Shown: positions 46,351 through 58,699 of the stretch, in pieces
Layout: every line of letters begins with the position of its first letter
Position numbering within the stretch: position 1 is the first letter of the stretch
Assembly: GCA_022592445.1 (NCBI GenBank)
Contig: JABYQR010000067.1
Coordinates: 1-64,000 of the forward strand
Origin: Cytidiella melzeri
Taxonomy: Eukaryota > Basidiomycota > Agaricomycetes > Polyporales > Irpicaceae
Length of the DNA stretch: 64,000 nucleotides
Direction of reading: 5' to 3'
Program-made: the position numbers and the translations under genes
The notes under the pieces: model-generated
What the model saw: the letters and a program-made list of their open reading frames with translations, nothing else
Told to the model about the DNA's origin: nothing
Databases searched by the model: none

Positions 46351-47685
46351 TCATCCCAACAGCCTCTCCCTTTCCCCTTCGCCTCCATCGTCATTGCCCT
46401 TCCGCCCCCTAACATTCTTCCAAACCGACATCCCCACACTCTTCACCCCATCCACAACTTTGCCCCCAACCCAATCCCTCGCCCTATACACCGCATGCGG
46501 CCTATTCTCAATCCTGTCCGTCCTCACGCGATGTTCGTTGTCGACGACGACGCTGAGCGCAAATATAGTGGTGACGATGGAGGAAAGGGCTGTGCACGAG
46601 GAGATCATAAACATGATGACCATTTGGAGCCGGGCTGCTTGTTGGACGGAGGAACCGCCGAGGATGGCACCGGTCATCATGCCTGGGATGGCGATTATGC
46701 CTAGGACGCTGCGTAAGGACGAGTAAGCTGGTGTATGGAGATATGGGAGGAAAGGGCTGCGGACCTCATTTGGTTGATGTTGGGTGTCAAGGCTAGACGG
46801 AGTGCGTCTGTGGCGATTGGTTTGCAGGCTTCGAATCGTGAGGCACCGAAAGCGAGGTACATCTCAACTTTGTCCTTGTTTTCACTGGCACTCTTCGTCA
46901 GTATGGTGATGATGTAAAACGCGGGGGACATACAAGATCTCTTTGAGGACGTAGCTGACTGCTACTACGATTCCGGAGATGGTGCTTCCACACAACATAC
47001 CGACGACGGGAACTGGGCGAAATGATGATATAGCGTGAGCAAGTGGTTTCTGTGTGGCACTCACTGTATTGCTCAGGTTTCCAAAATGGATCGACCGACA
47101 TTGCGAATCGGATGCCGATAATCGACACGGGAATTGTGGAGCCTAGCATTCCGAGAAGGACGGAAGGAAACTGTCGTGCGTTCGATTTGTCAGATAGTTC
47201 GCCATGCCAAGCGAAAAAAAAAAGCGTACCATATGGTCATACCTCCGCTTCGCTTTGTTGACAACTGCAAAACGATGCAAGTCAGCTGCGAAACATGGTG
47301 GCATGACGGCGCGATATGGTGAAGCCACAGCCGCATGAATTGACAAGTTCATGGGTAATTCTCACCGGTTTCTGTCGTGCCCATCAGGTTCAACAAAACT
47401 AACATATGTAGCTGATCAGATATTGTACGTGCGTCGGTAGAACGGATGCTACTCACATGCAATACCTGCAACCGCCCACGGGTTGTTTGTCTCAAACACT
47501 TTTTGAAGTATGAGGGCTACGAGAGTGAGCTGTAACACGCATCGCACCGCCGCCGTTATGAGTGAGCTGCCCACTCCGAGGCCGAAGATTCTGGAGAAGA
47601 CAGCGTCGAGAACGATGAAGGAGAATGCCAAGCCGACGTTCTCCCATGTGAGATCTTTGGAAGTCCCCGTTCCCCCGTCCATCAT
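46351..47685 (-). CDS. UPF0014 family membrane protein, copy 2
   Basis: Paralogue of the gene at 15139-16474, on the opposite strand and about 31 kb away. From the ATG at 47685 (MMDGGTGTSKDLTWENVGLA) it shows the same blocks: FSFIVLDAVFSRIFGLGVGS, NPWAVAGIA, MLGSTIPVSIIGIRFAMSVD, PVVGMLCGSTISGIVVAVS, YLAFGASRFEACKPIATDA and IPGMMTGAILGGSSVQQAA. Intron positions seem to match copy 1 (breaks at GIA-C, at the loop, before PVVGML, before ENKDK and before SVLGIIAIPGMM). The tail after SVVVDNEHRVR differs in sequence and ends at 46351. Membrane permease; substrate unknown. All blocks are intact, so it looks functional. Confidence 0.87.
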
Positions 47686-49000
47686 GATATCGCAGGGGTA
47701 GTGAATAGAAGTAAAGTAATGCCCTGCAGTGGTGGTGAACTTGTTTTGAAATGTTCGACAGCACGAAAGCTTTGCGGGCCCGGGAGTGACGTCGTGATTG
47801 CCTGATTCGGACAATATTCCCACCCTTTGAATCAGGCAGTCAGCCGCGTCGCGTCGCGTCCGTTCGCGTCACCTCCGCTGAGTACCACGCCCTGGATCTT
47901 AGAATGTCGACCTCAAGCTTGTTAGTGGTGTGTACACCCTTATTATCGCTGAGCTGTAATTGACTCGTGAGTCCTCTCAACTCGCCACTAAACCATCTCC
48001 ATTGACGAATTGCATCTCGCCTACTATAGCTAAAGACAGCTGAACGATGAAGCTTGCACCGTCACTACGGCGCACCGGAATACCATGTATGCTGCTTGTC
48101 GTAGTGTACTAGTTGATGGAATGAGAGGTTCAGGTGTAGCACTTGCATGCACGGCCGCACGGTGCGAGCGTAGTATGTCTATCTGTTTTCACACTGCTTC
48201 AGCTCTTTTGCTCTCTAGACTGTTCAAGACTCGTTCCCTAAAGAAGTGCGGCGGAAGCTATCTGCACGGCTGGCAGCTGTCGAACACGTCAGACGGCAAG
48301 ACTGTGAGCTGCCCGCGAGCACGGCTCGTCAGAAAAAAGACGGATTGCAACGAGATGTATACGCTGACAATGTTCTCGCCTATGGTCAGCCTCCCAGACT
48401 TCTTCGTGCTTCTCCCGAGTCTCGAATGTTTTCTTCCGACATTACCAGCCCCTCCCCTCCCTGGTCTTCTCCCGCACTTGTTTTTGCCTCCCAGCCACCG
48501 CCACACGTACTTGTCTATAAAATCCCTACCTCTTTCGGTAGAACGTTCTCTCCACAACTCTTCCCTGTCCTCCCACTTTCCTCTCCGCCTTCGCCTTCCG
48601 TCCTCTGTTTTGTCCGAGTCTCCTCACCCTCTCATACATTGACACTCGCTCTTCCCCTCTCACACACAACACGTACTGATATAAGTAAGTCCCACATAGA
48701 GTGCCTTACATGTACGACTCCCGTGGCTGACATCGTATACCCAGGATATCACAAACTTGGTCTCTACATTGTAGTGGACTGCGTCGCGCTTTCCGTCGCG
48801 TCGAAGGGCACATAACTTAGCCCCTTGTGGTTTGTTATCTTGCATTACTTGAACGTGGGCTGATACTTTTTCTGGTCATACGTAGGTGCTTTGAGTTCGC
48901 AGTCGTATCCCACCGCCGTTGCTACCTCGTATCGGGCTGCGGGCTGCGTGTCTTCTCCTGAGTGGGCCGTGGTGGTTTATGGTGGTCAAGTTCTGCTCCC
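47686..49000. other. Intergenic, nothing recognised
   Basis: Contains a short CGCGTCGCGTCGCGTC run (about 47846-47862), which also occurs at 37712-37730, and a C/T-rich stretch at 48.4-48.66 kb that could be a promoter. The longest frames (48085-48642 and overlapping ones) are low-complexity and unconvincing. Confidence 0.4.
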
Positions 49001-52000
49001 GTAGTTGGAAAGAAAAAAGCTGATATCGTTTCTGCTTGTTTCACAAGGTATGGGAGATCGATGGATGGATGGGAGGTGCCAGATGCGGGATTATCGAGAT
49101 GAGCAGGGACGTAAGGAAGCAAAGGTGGACGAACCGAGAATCAGGAGGACAGATGGTAAATTGGGAGTATGGAGAGTGAGTTTTTTTCGGTGATGAGTGA
49201 AGATGGAGTCGCGAAGGTGTAGCGAAGAGGTGCTGCTGGAGTGGGCGAGAGATGATGAAGGATAGTGAAGGAGACGAAAGAAGGCGGGGTGCGAGGCGTA
49301 CAGGAGAGAGCGAGGAATATTGGGAACGAAGAAGGTTAGAAGGGGAACGAGGTAACAGAAGAGTGGGAGCACGAGAGGCCTACGCAGGAAAGGTGGAGGT
49401 ACGACACAGAGAGCACAGCATTGCGGTGGATGGCGGCAGAAACGGAAACGAGAGGGCGAATAAAACGGACAAGGTCGCGACGGATGGGGAGCTGGCCACG
49501 GATCACCGGGCAACACGGGAAAGTCTTGGGAGGACGTAAAAGTGCGTTATCCATAGGTTACGGGAAATTGACGGATGTGCAGATGCAGGGTATCGAAATG
49601 GAGCAGCAGGACGTAAATTGGAGATTGCCAAAGGTGACAGCAAAGGCAACAATTCCGAAAAAAAATGGAAGACGGGCGGCAAAACAGGACCATGGAGAGA
49701 GTTGACCAGAGATGAGTGAAGACGGAGCTGTGGAGATAGAACGAAGAAGTACTAATGGAGCTGGCGAGAGATGATGAAGGCTAGTGAAGGAGACAAAAGA
49801 AGGCGGGGTGCGAGGCATACGGGAGAGAGAGGAGTATCGGGAACGAAGAAGGTCAGAACCGGAACAAGATAACAGAAGAGTGGGAGCACAAGATACCTGG
49901 AGATTGGTAGGCAAGAAAGGTGGAGGTACGGCACAGAGAGCAGAGCATTGTGGTGAATGGCGACGGAAACGGAAACGAGAGGGCGAAAAAACGGACAATG
50001 TCGCGACGGATGGAGAGCTGGCCATGGATCACTGGGCGACACGGGAAAGTCATTGGAGGACGCAAAGGTGCGTTATCCATAGGTTACGGAAATTGGTGGA
50101 TGGGAGGTTGCAGATTCAGGGTATCGAAATGGAGCAGCAGGACGTGAATTGGAGGTCGCGACAGGCGGAAGCAAGGGCGACAATCGCGAAAAAAGCAAGA
50201 CAGACGGCAAGACGGGATCATGGAGAGAGTTGTCCGGAGATGAGTGAAGACGGAGCCGTGGAGATGTAACGAAGAAGTACTACTGGAGCTGGCGAGAGAT
50301 GATGAAGGCTAGTGAAGGAGACCGAAGAAGACGGGGTGCGAGGCATACGGGAGAGAGAGGAGTATCGGGAACGAAGAAGGTCAGAACCGGAACAAGGCTA
50401 CAAAAGAGTAGGAGCACAAGATACCTGGAGATTGGTAGGCAAGAAAGGTGGAGGTACGACGCAGAGAGCAGAGCACTGTGGTGGACGGCGACGGAGACGA
50501 AAACGAGAGGGCGAAAAAACGGACAAGGTCGCGACGGATGGAGAGCTGGCCACGGATCACTGGGCGACACGGGAAAGTCGTTGGAGGACGTAGAGGTGCG
50601 TTAAACATACGTTACGGAAATTGACGGATGAGAGGTTACAGATGCAGGGTATCGAAATGGAGCAGCAGGACGTGAACGGGAGATTGCGAAAGGCGGAAGC
50701 AAGGGCGACAAATCGCGAAAAAGGAAGACAGATGGCAGAACGGGACTATGGGGAGAGTTATCCAGAGATGAGCGAAGAGGAGCCGTGGAGATAGAACGAA
50801 GAAGTACTACTGGAGCTGGCGAGAGATGATGAAGGCTAGCGAAGGAGATCAACGAAGGCGGGGTGCGATGCATACGGGAGAGAGAGAGGAATATCGGGAA
50901 CGAAGAAGGTTAGAACCGGAACAAGATTGGGAACACAGGACACCTAGAGATTGGTAGGCAAAGAGGGTGGAGGTACGGCACAGAGAGCAGAGCACTGTGG
51001 TGGACGGCGACGGACACGGAAACGAGAAGGCGAAAAAAGGACAAGATCGCGACGGATGGAGAGCTGGCCACGGATCACTGGGCGACACGGGACAGTCGTT
51101 GGAGGACGTAAAGGTGCGTTATCATGAGTTACGGGAAATTGACGGATGGGAGGTTGCAGGCGCAAGGCATCGAAATGGAGCAGCAGGACGTGAACTGGAG
51201 ATCTTGGAAGCTGGAAGCGAAGGCGACAATTCCGAAAAAAAAAAGGAAGACAGGCGGCAAAACAGGACCATGGAGAGAGTCGTTCAGAGTTGAGTGAAGA
51301 CGGAGCCGTGGAGATAGAACGAAGAAGTACTACTGGGGCTGTTGAGAGATGATCAAGGCAAGCGAAGGAGACCAAAGAAGGCGCGGTGCGATGCACATAG
51401 GAGAGAGAGGGATATCAGAAACGAAGAAGGTTAGAACCGGAACAAGGCTACAAAAGAGTGGGAGCACAATACACCTGGAGATTGATACGCAAGAAAGGTG
51501 GAGGTATGGCACAGAGCGCAGAGCAACGGGTGGATGGCGACGGCAGCAGGAAGAGTTGACGAACGGACAAGGTCGCCGCATAGGTGAACACGATTGGATT
51601 GGCGAGCTGGATTACCGGGTGATACGGGAAAGTCGTTGGAGGACGTAGAGGTGCGTTATACATACGTTACGAAAATTGATGGATGGGAGGTTGCAGATGC
51701 AGGGTATCGAAATGGAGCAGCAGGACGTGAACTGGAGATCTTGGAAGGTGGAAGCAAAGGCGACAATCGCGAAAAAAGGAAGACAGACCGCATAACGGGA
51801 CCATGGAGAGAGTTATCCGGAGACGAGTGGACACGGAGCCGTGGAGATAGAACGAAGAAGTACTACTGGAGCTGGCGAAAGGTGAAGAAGGCGAGTGAAG
51901 GAGACCAAAGAATGTGGGGTACAAGACAAACCTCAAGACGGACCAAGGCAAGCAAAGGCCAAGAGGACTAACCACATGGATACTGGTACGCAAGAAAGGT

Positions 52001-52170
52001 GGAGATATGGCACAGAGAGTAGAGCAATACGGTGAATAGCGACAAGATTAGGAAGAGTTCACGAATTGGCAAGGTCGCAACGGATGCAGAGGTGAACACG
52101 ATTGGATTTGCGAAATAGATTACTGGGTAATACGGGAAAGGCGCCGGAGGAAGCAGAGGCGGACACGACA
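49000..52170 (+). repeat. Tandem array of about 525-bp units, six copies
   Basis: The anchor AGGTGGAGGT or a close variant recurs at about 49391, 49918, 50446, 50965, 51496 and 51997, giving periods of 527, 528, 519, 531 and 501 bp. Each unit carries, in order, GGTCGCGACGGATGG, GGAGGACGTA, GGTATCGAAATGGAGCAGCA, GAAGAAGTACTACTGG and GATGATGAAGG or variants. Units differ by scattered substitutions and small indels, and the outer ones are most diverged. The plus strand is purine-rich. Open frames within units repeat in register and show no recognised domain. Confidence 0.8.
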
Positions 52171-53309
52171 CGAGAAGGCCACCGGGAGACACGAAGCGCA
52201 AAGGACGATTGAAAGTCGCAAACGATTCACGAACAGAGGGCTCGGTTCAAGGCAAACGATACGTGGAAAATGACAAGGCCATGCTGGAGGATGGGACGCC
52301 GGATGAGCATGGGAGATGCACAAGCTGACACGCTAGCGAAGAGGGTAAGCCGGCTGTGGAGGCGGACGAAGGATTGGGACGATGAACAACAATACGGGCA
52401 TCAGGCGGCGAAGATACAGGAGTGCAAGGTGAGGTGGGATACGAGACAGGATGGAAAACAACGAAAGAATGGAACCGTGGGACGCTGAATGTTCACGAGA
52501 GGAGGATTGGATGACAGTGCGGGCGAAGAAGGCCAGAGACCCAAGATGATGGATCCAGTTTCGATGGAGTGTGGACTGAACAAGAAGCGGGACCATGCAG
52601 CGACGAGGGTTTATCGGGGCAGGATGGAGGAATTTGAGGCGGGAAAGCGAGAGTGGCTAGTGACGGCGCAGGATGGCCATGGAGGGAATTGGGTGGATAG
52701 GTATTGCGGCTTATGGGAGCGAACACAGGAGACAGCAAGTCGAGGACGGAAACTTATACTAGAAGGATGGTGGATGCGCGGCGGAAAAACCGACAGACGC
52801 AATTTTGCAACATACGAAGATCATCGGAAGGAACAGCAGAAAATCAAGGTGTGTCGCGAAAGTAACGAATCCTTAGCAGTGCGCAAAGTGGACTGAGCCT
52901 TGCGGAAACTCAAAAGTATCAACTCACTGTGAGCACTTTTCTTGTTTTTGTCACGGTAGCATTACAGTACTGTCTATCTCCCTACGAGGTCAAACCCAAT
53001 TCATCTGACGAGGAAGTAGAGGCGCGTCGCAACGGCACATATTCGGAGGATCGCGATCAGTCACGCGTGACGCGACGCGTTTTCGGCAAAGCGGTTGATT
53101 TTGCCACGTCTTTCATCTGAGACGGCACCAATCTATAGGAGTCGTGCCTCCTGCATTGACTGCCGGACCCGCACCTCAATATACAACACAGCGTCGTGGT
53201 ACGTTTCAACCGTATCACCATTTGTCATTCCTCGGTGGCCACTGAGACCGTTATCGATCCATATTGTACAGGACACTCAAGTTACCGACTTGTACCGAAG
53301 TAGGCCGCA
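52171..53309. other. Purine-rich flank of the tandem array, possible decayed coding sequence
   Basis: The plus strand reads GDAQADTLAKR (about 52.31 kb), which resembles the end of an RNase H domain in non-LTR retrotransposons, and then an open frame 52489-52896 with TRVYRGRMEEFEAGKREWL. The similarity is weak and the frame is interrupted, so I do not call a gene. Confidence 0.3.
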
Positions 53310-54372
53310 ATGCAAGGGGTCAAGGTCGAAGAGAGGCAGGATATACAGGATACGCTGTCGAATAAAGGCAAAGAGGAAGAACTGGAGCCGGAAATTCCTC
53401 GTCCGCAACTACCGTATCCTGACGGACTCGTCAAGATAACCTCGTCAGACGGATTGGTCTTTGATCTACAAGCGAGCATATTGGCCAGACGCTCACGGGC
53501 TTTGTGCGATCTCTTGGTTCCGCTGCAAACGCTGAGCTATGGAAGCCTTGTAGAGCTACGCCTACCCGAAACGGGTAAGATTTTGAGTGAGGTCTTTTCT
53601 ATCATATATGACGGACCAAAGCAGTGGGTGAATCACATGTTTCATTCCGCACTCATCCTTCTAATTGCTCCATTCTAGCTCCTTTTGCAACCTTGACATT
53701 CCGCTGCCATTTGAGCTGTTTGCATCACTACTCACTTTAGGGCACAAGTACATGATCGACGACCTCATCGCATCTGGTATTGCACGGCTTCGCGTACTCT
53801 TCCCCTCGAATTTCGATGACTGGACCGACTGGATTGTCGACGGCAAAGTTTCCACACCAATTGAAATGTCAGTTTTCGATGTCATACCTGTAATCAAATT
53901 GGCGCGGCTCCTCGGATGCCCAGATATACTCCCAGTGGCGTTCTACGCCTGTTGCTCACTTCGTCCAGCCGCTTTGCTTGAAGGCACCTTCAGCTGCGGC
54001 CGACAAGTAAAACTATCACATGCCGACATCGCGACGTGTCTAAACATGCGCGACAAGTTGCTGGTCAAATCCTCACGCATCCGACGAGTCTTCCTAGAGA
54101 TCCCGTTTGCCCACATTGACGGATCCCGACAACACGACTCGCGTTCCACTCAGTGCACCGCAACCGCTCGTAAATTGGCCATGCGGGTCCTGGATCACGG
54201 TCTTCTTTCAGATAGCTATTGCTTCACACGCATGGACCCGTGGATCAGCGGGGTTCAGAAGGAGCTGGGAGAACAGCTCTGTCCGAGTTGTATGGCATTA
54301 CTGCGGACAGACATGAACGAGAGGATGCGGCAGGAGTGGCTGGATCTTGGATCTATGGTTGGGAAGTCTTGA
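53310..54372 (+). CDS. BTB/POZ domain protein
   Basis: BTB domains mediate dimerisation and often act as Cullin-3 adaptors. Two exons, 53310-53623 and 53679-54372 (55-nt GT-AG intron), give 335 residues. The BTB core begins LVKITSSDGLVFDLQASILA, with SRALCDLL, and continues across the intron (IIYDG, then CNLDIPLPFELFASLLTLG, HKYMIDDL). The C-terminal half (IPVIKLARLLGCPDILPVAF, ACCSLRPAAL) and the Cys-containing GEQLCPSCMALLRTDM are typical of the large agaricomycete BTB family. The ATG at 53310 is the first in frame before the domain. Substrate and role unknown. Confidence 0.85.
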
Positions 54373-54905
54373 ACGGCACGACGGAGATGGTCTGATGTCT
54401 GCTCTGTTCTATATGTAATCTTCATGTGCAGTCATATGTCGGTCAATCAATTTGTAACTTCTCAAGGGTAATTCACCCGTAGCGTTTGTAAACTATGGAC
54501 CTGCGACCATCATCCTCGCATACGTACTTGCCTCGCGTGACCTCTCAAGGGCATCGATAGCAACGGAGTGTATTTATGTACTTCTGAGGAGGCGAAGTAT
54601 CGGTAGCTTCAGCGCTGTCGGGTGTCGTTTGAAGGCGTCGAATAGATATAGATTTGCAATTCATTCTCTTCATGTTCACATATCTGACATCGTCCGAGCT
54701 GAGTAGATCATCGAACACGTAGTAGTGTGTTTGTCCCATGAAAGTCTCTGCGCCCTGCTCGAGCGATGCGGCCACACTCAGGCTGCATGTCGCAGCGGGT
54801 TAAGCAAACAAACACGTTTGATTCGACTAGATGACGTTCGAAAGCCACATCAAAATACAACACCTTTGTGTGTCAAATGTAGACCTTCTTTGCTAACCCA
54901 ACGCT
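54373..54905. other. Convergent 3' flanks of the BTB and kinase genes
   Basis: Spacer between two converging stop codons. Nothing recognised. Confidence 0.5.
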
Positions 54906-57717
54906 TCATTCAAACACATCGTCTCTCTCGGTACCTTCTGCAACCCCACCTAGGTGGCTACTGCCGATCGCCCGCTTTCTCTTTGGGTTCCCTTCAGGCG
55001 TCGAGGATGGGGCAGATTTGCGCTTCGAGCCGGACAAGCCTTTTTGCGGAATAGCTCCCTGCTCATCGAGGCCAACAAATTGGTCTTGGGTGACATCGAA
55101 CTGCTCTTTTCGCCTCGCAATCTTCTGGACGGCCTTCCGAAATACATGCAGAATTTTTGAGTGTGTATCGAGAACCCTGCTCCCAGAGAGCGCAGGATCA
55201 TCATCTGAAAGTTCCTCATCCTCTTCATCATCTGCTTTCAATACGTCTGCAAATCTGTTGTGGTGAGGCTGGTGCGCGCTAGGTACGTCGGGTTGCTCTT
55301 CGACATCTTTTGAAGGAGGGGGAGCCGGTGGCGGGAGCCGGCCCCGGTATCGTTTCAAATCGTCGAAGTCGATTGCGGAGTAGTGTGTCCTCAACAGTCG
55401 AAACAGGTTTTTCAGGAGGTCAACAAGAATCGGCGAAACATGCCCTTCCGTGAAGTCGAAGCCAGGCCGACCATTGAGATTCTTTTCCATCTTGTGAGTT
55501 CCCCCAACATAAATACCTCCACCACGGTGCCGGCTCTCATAAAATTGATCGCCAACGTACCCGGAAAGCTCTTCATTTCCACGGTTTCTGTCGGTCAACT
55601 CGGAAATTGTCAGCTTTGTGGTGGTACCAACATCGTGATTGGTGAAGTCGTGGTGGTGAAATCGAAGACTGCAGTAGGTCACCACATGAATGAAAGACTC
55701 GAGGTCGTCAGCGAGGTCATTGGGTTTCAGCGGGTAGCAAAGAGCTACGGCAGACATAAACGCCCATGTCCCCTGCCGCACATCATTAATAGACAATTTG
55801 CACCGAAGACAAAGACGACTTACAGAGCGACCATGCTGTGTTGCTTTCTGGTTCATGTCGCTCTTGTATTTACACAAGTCCCAGTCGTTGAGTATGCCTT
55901 GAACGTTGCGGTCTTTCTCGTCCTTCTGGTCCACAACACGCAGGACATTATCCACGCTAACATCCCTGTGAAGGATCTCGGCCTTTGTCCAAGCGTCCTT
56001 GTGACCTGCGCAGATCAGTGTCACGTCCTGCCAGCAAGCGTGATCTACTTACCTTGTAGCGCATGAAATAGCACCACAATCATCTCGGCTGAGCTCCTGT
56101 ATGCCTCTAGCGGTCGTGCAAGCTCCTCTACCACAAGGCGACAGTGAAGACGCTCCAATGGTACTTCCCCAGGGGGGAGGTAAATCTGGGTAACGGTGGA
56201 TTGGCCCGGAACATCCTCGCCTCCGATCGCAGTCGCGACAAAGCGGACTTTCGCCGTCTTCAGCTTCTTGTACACATCCAGCTCTTTGGGAATCTTGCTC
56301 GAGTTGGGGCGCCAGTAGTCTTTCATGAAGCAAAGCCGTGCCGGCGGCTGCTCGATAAAAGTCACGTAACCCTTGGTCGCCCGGCCCGTCGGCGAATATG
56401 AGGCCACGCTATGCTTTCCGATGAAATACACCCCCCTATCGGTGTTCGCGACGTTGGCACAAGTGACCTACGTGTTTCGATTAGCGACGAGCGTCATTTC
56501 GCGAACAAATAAAGAACCAACTCAGACCTTATAGATAGGGTAAAGCACCTGGTTGTCCAGAATCTCCGTCGCGCAGGAGGCAGCGTAAGGATTCTTAAAT
56601 TTCTGCGCATAGCCCTTCAACATCTGAACCTCAGCTGAAGTGGCGGGTTCGGCCGTGGTATCGTAACCGAGCTCGTCTCGCGACATGAGTGCGAGGCGAT
56701 AAACGAAGTTGAGGATCTTTGCGGGCTCCTTGATGTAGTTGACAGGGTTTGAGATGATACAGCCGACACGGTCCCAGCGGGTAAGGAAGGCTTCCTTGTC
56801 GACGATGTACAGGATGAACACGAATACTCGATGTTGGCGAACCATGAGCTGCGTGGCGTACTTGGCAATCTGTGCCTGAGCTACCCTCCCCATATCACTG
56901 TCCCGCAAAAGACTGGGCCGACCAAAGTCGAACGCAGAGAGCGCCTCATCCCTCTTCACCTCTACACCCATGGTCATCCACGCCCAAGCCACACGCGCCG
57001 GATCGGTGCGTGCTGTGTTCTTCATGTCGCGGTTAAAAGCTGTCCTAGCGTCCTCGGTATCTGGGTACATCGCGATATCGATTTTCAAGTCTTCTTCGTT
57101 CGACTCAATCCAATTAGAGACATCTTTGAACACATAACATGGTTTTGAGGGGACGGATTGGATAGTCTGTGTGGCTGGATCCGAAGGGATAGCCAGCTCG
57201 ATGGTTTGAGCTGTGGCGTCGCTGGTGACCTGGGCAGCGGCAAATTTCTCAGCTTGTTCGAGGGCTTCGTTGAGACTTTTGCACTGTCGAAAGTAACCTT
57301 AATGACAACGAGGATACGAGAAGTTGACAAAAGCAGACGTACAAGTGGAGCATACATTTTCTGTTCTTTACCCTCTGCAGGAACATCCCGAAATTTCGCA
57401 GACATGGAGGCCAATTGCTCCTTCGAAAGCTCCGGAAGCCCCAGGCCTTTGACTTTAACAAACTCGGACATAAAGTCGTCGTAGTCCATCTTGCAGTAGC
57501 ACGTATTCATCTCCACCACAACCTTTCGCTCGTAAAGGCCGTGCTTGGGCTTGATCTTGCGAGAAGACGCCTTATCCGCGGTCGGCGTGCGGTTCACAAC
57601 AGCGGCGGTGGTATCAGGTGGCGTTGTTGGCCGCGACTCGGGCTCGCCGTCTGATCCCAGTGTCGCCGGAGGAGAGGAAGGAGGAGGCTCGTCAGAAGGC
57701 ATTGCTGGAGTGGACAT
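54906..57717 (-). CDS. FunK1-type fungal protein kinase
   Basis: FunK1 kinases are a fungal-specific, strongly expanded group in mushrooms. From the ATG at 57717 the N-terminal region is Pro/Ser-rich, then HGLYERKVVVEMNTCYCKMD. An intron near 57.3 kb leads to CKSLNEALEQAEKFAAAQ and the FunK1 N-terminal domain (ARVAWAWMTMGVE, YIVDKEAFLTRWDRVG). The kinase part starts about 56.43 kb. RLCFMKDYWRP supplies the likely ATP-site Lys, and ILHRDVSVDNVL (about 55.95 kb) holds the catalytic HRD and Asn. ILNDWDLCK replaces DFG, as is usual in this group, and QGTWAFMS lies in the activation segment. The C-terminal tail has an acidic run (DDEEDEELSDDD) and a basic run (NPKRKRAIG), a possible nuclear signal. 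Motifs look intact; targets are unknown. Confidence 0.9.
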
Positions 57718-58477
57718 GGTAGTCGCAATGAGAGAGTACCTTTCAGGGGGAGCCGTCTTATAAGGTGGTCGTGGAAAAGGCTCCTAACGCCCAATCGATG
57801 ACTCTGTCGTCGGATAAATGAGATCAGGAGGTGACTTCGTCCATCAACAATGAACAATGGCACCGTAGAACCTGATATACTCACGGTTCACAGCCTCGAG
57901 TGCCCCTGGAAGGGACAAAGGTAGTACACGTGTGCTATAGGCAGCGTGTCCGGTCAACCATAACGGTCATGCACAGCTGGTCAGCATAGAGACTCTAGCT
58001 AGAACGCAGATATGTACCTGTTTGAGCAGAGCCCAGTCGTTCCTGGGGCCCTACGATTGTGGTAGACTGGTATTTCTACGACTGAGTGTGATTTGGGCCA
58101 CCAAGTTCAACATGCCATCTGGAATCTGCGGCTCAGCCGCTCGGCCATCACCGAGATTTGGCCGCGATCCTGGATCCTGGCCGGCTTCTCCCTCCATATC
58201 GTAGTCCTGCTCGTCGTTGATGAGTACTATGGGTTATGTGGTGTTCGTAAATGCCCGTTTACACGAACACTACAACTTTCAATACTTCTGCACCTCCAAA
58301 AATTCCAAGTACACTGTGAGCAGATACCTACTACTATAGCATACTTTTGGTGCACAGAAATCAATTTTATTGTGAAGTGGGATGTTTTCAGAGACAAAGC
58401 AGTGAGTTTCTGCACACCACTTATACTGATGGCAAAATATTCCAAGTGACGTATGTTGCGGAGCAACTGCTGCTATG
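57718..58477. other. Promoter side of the kinase gene, nothing else recognised
   Basis: Upstream of the kinase start and downstream of the copia insertion. Small frames only. Confidence 0.4.
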
Positions 58478-58482
58478 CTGAT
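58478..58482. repeat. Target site duplication, left copy
   Basis: CTGAT directly before the left LTR, identical to 63588-63592 after the right LTR. Five bp is the normal copia target duplication. Confidence 0.92.
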
Positions 58483-58699
58483 TGTCAACGAGACGGTCTG
58501 GTACAGGGTCAACAGCGATACTATTTGGTACAGTGCGTGTGTGCGTACCTGGTACAGGGTCAACAGCGATACTGTGCCCCTGTACCGGTTAACAATCTTT
58601 TATACAAGTTGTGAGTGATCGGCGGATGTCCGTGTATAGTACTCCGACGTGATGCGCTTCCTTCCTAGCCTGGATGCCCTGGCGGGTCACCATCTGACA
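58483..58699 (-). repeat. 3' LTR of the copia element
   Basis: 217 bp, TGTCAAC...CTGACA on the plus strand. It contains the LTR TATA-like word TATAAAAG (minus strand, 58597-58604) and two copies of CTGGTACAGGGTCAACAGCG. Functionally the 3' LTR because the element is on the minus strand. Confidence 0.95.

Noticed and set aside
48085..48815. Overlapping plus-strand frames of 185-189 residues
   Set aside because: Low-complexity Ser/Pro/Leu composition from a C/T-rich stretch, with two frames open at once; more like a promoter or UTR.
49005..52470. Series of 70-160 residue open frames on both strands
   Set aside because: They recur in register with the 525-bp unit on both strands and show no recognised family.
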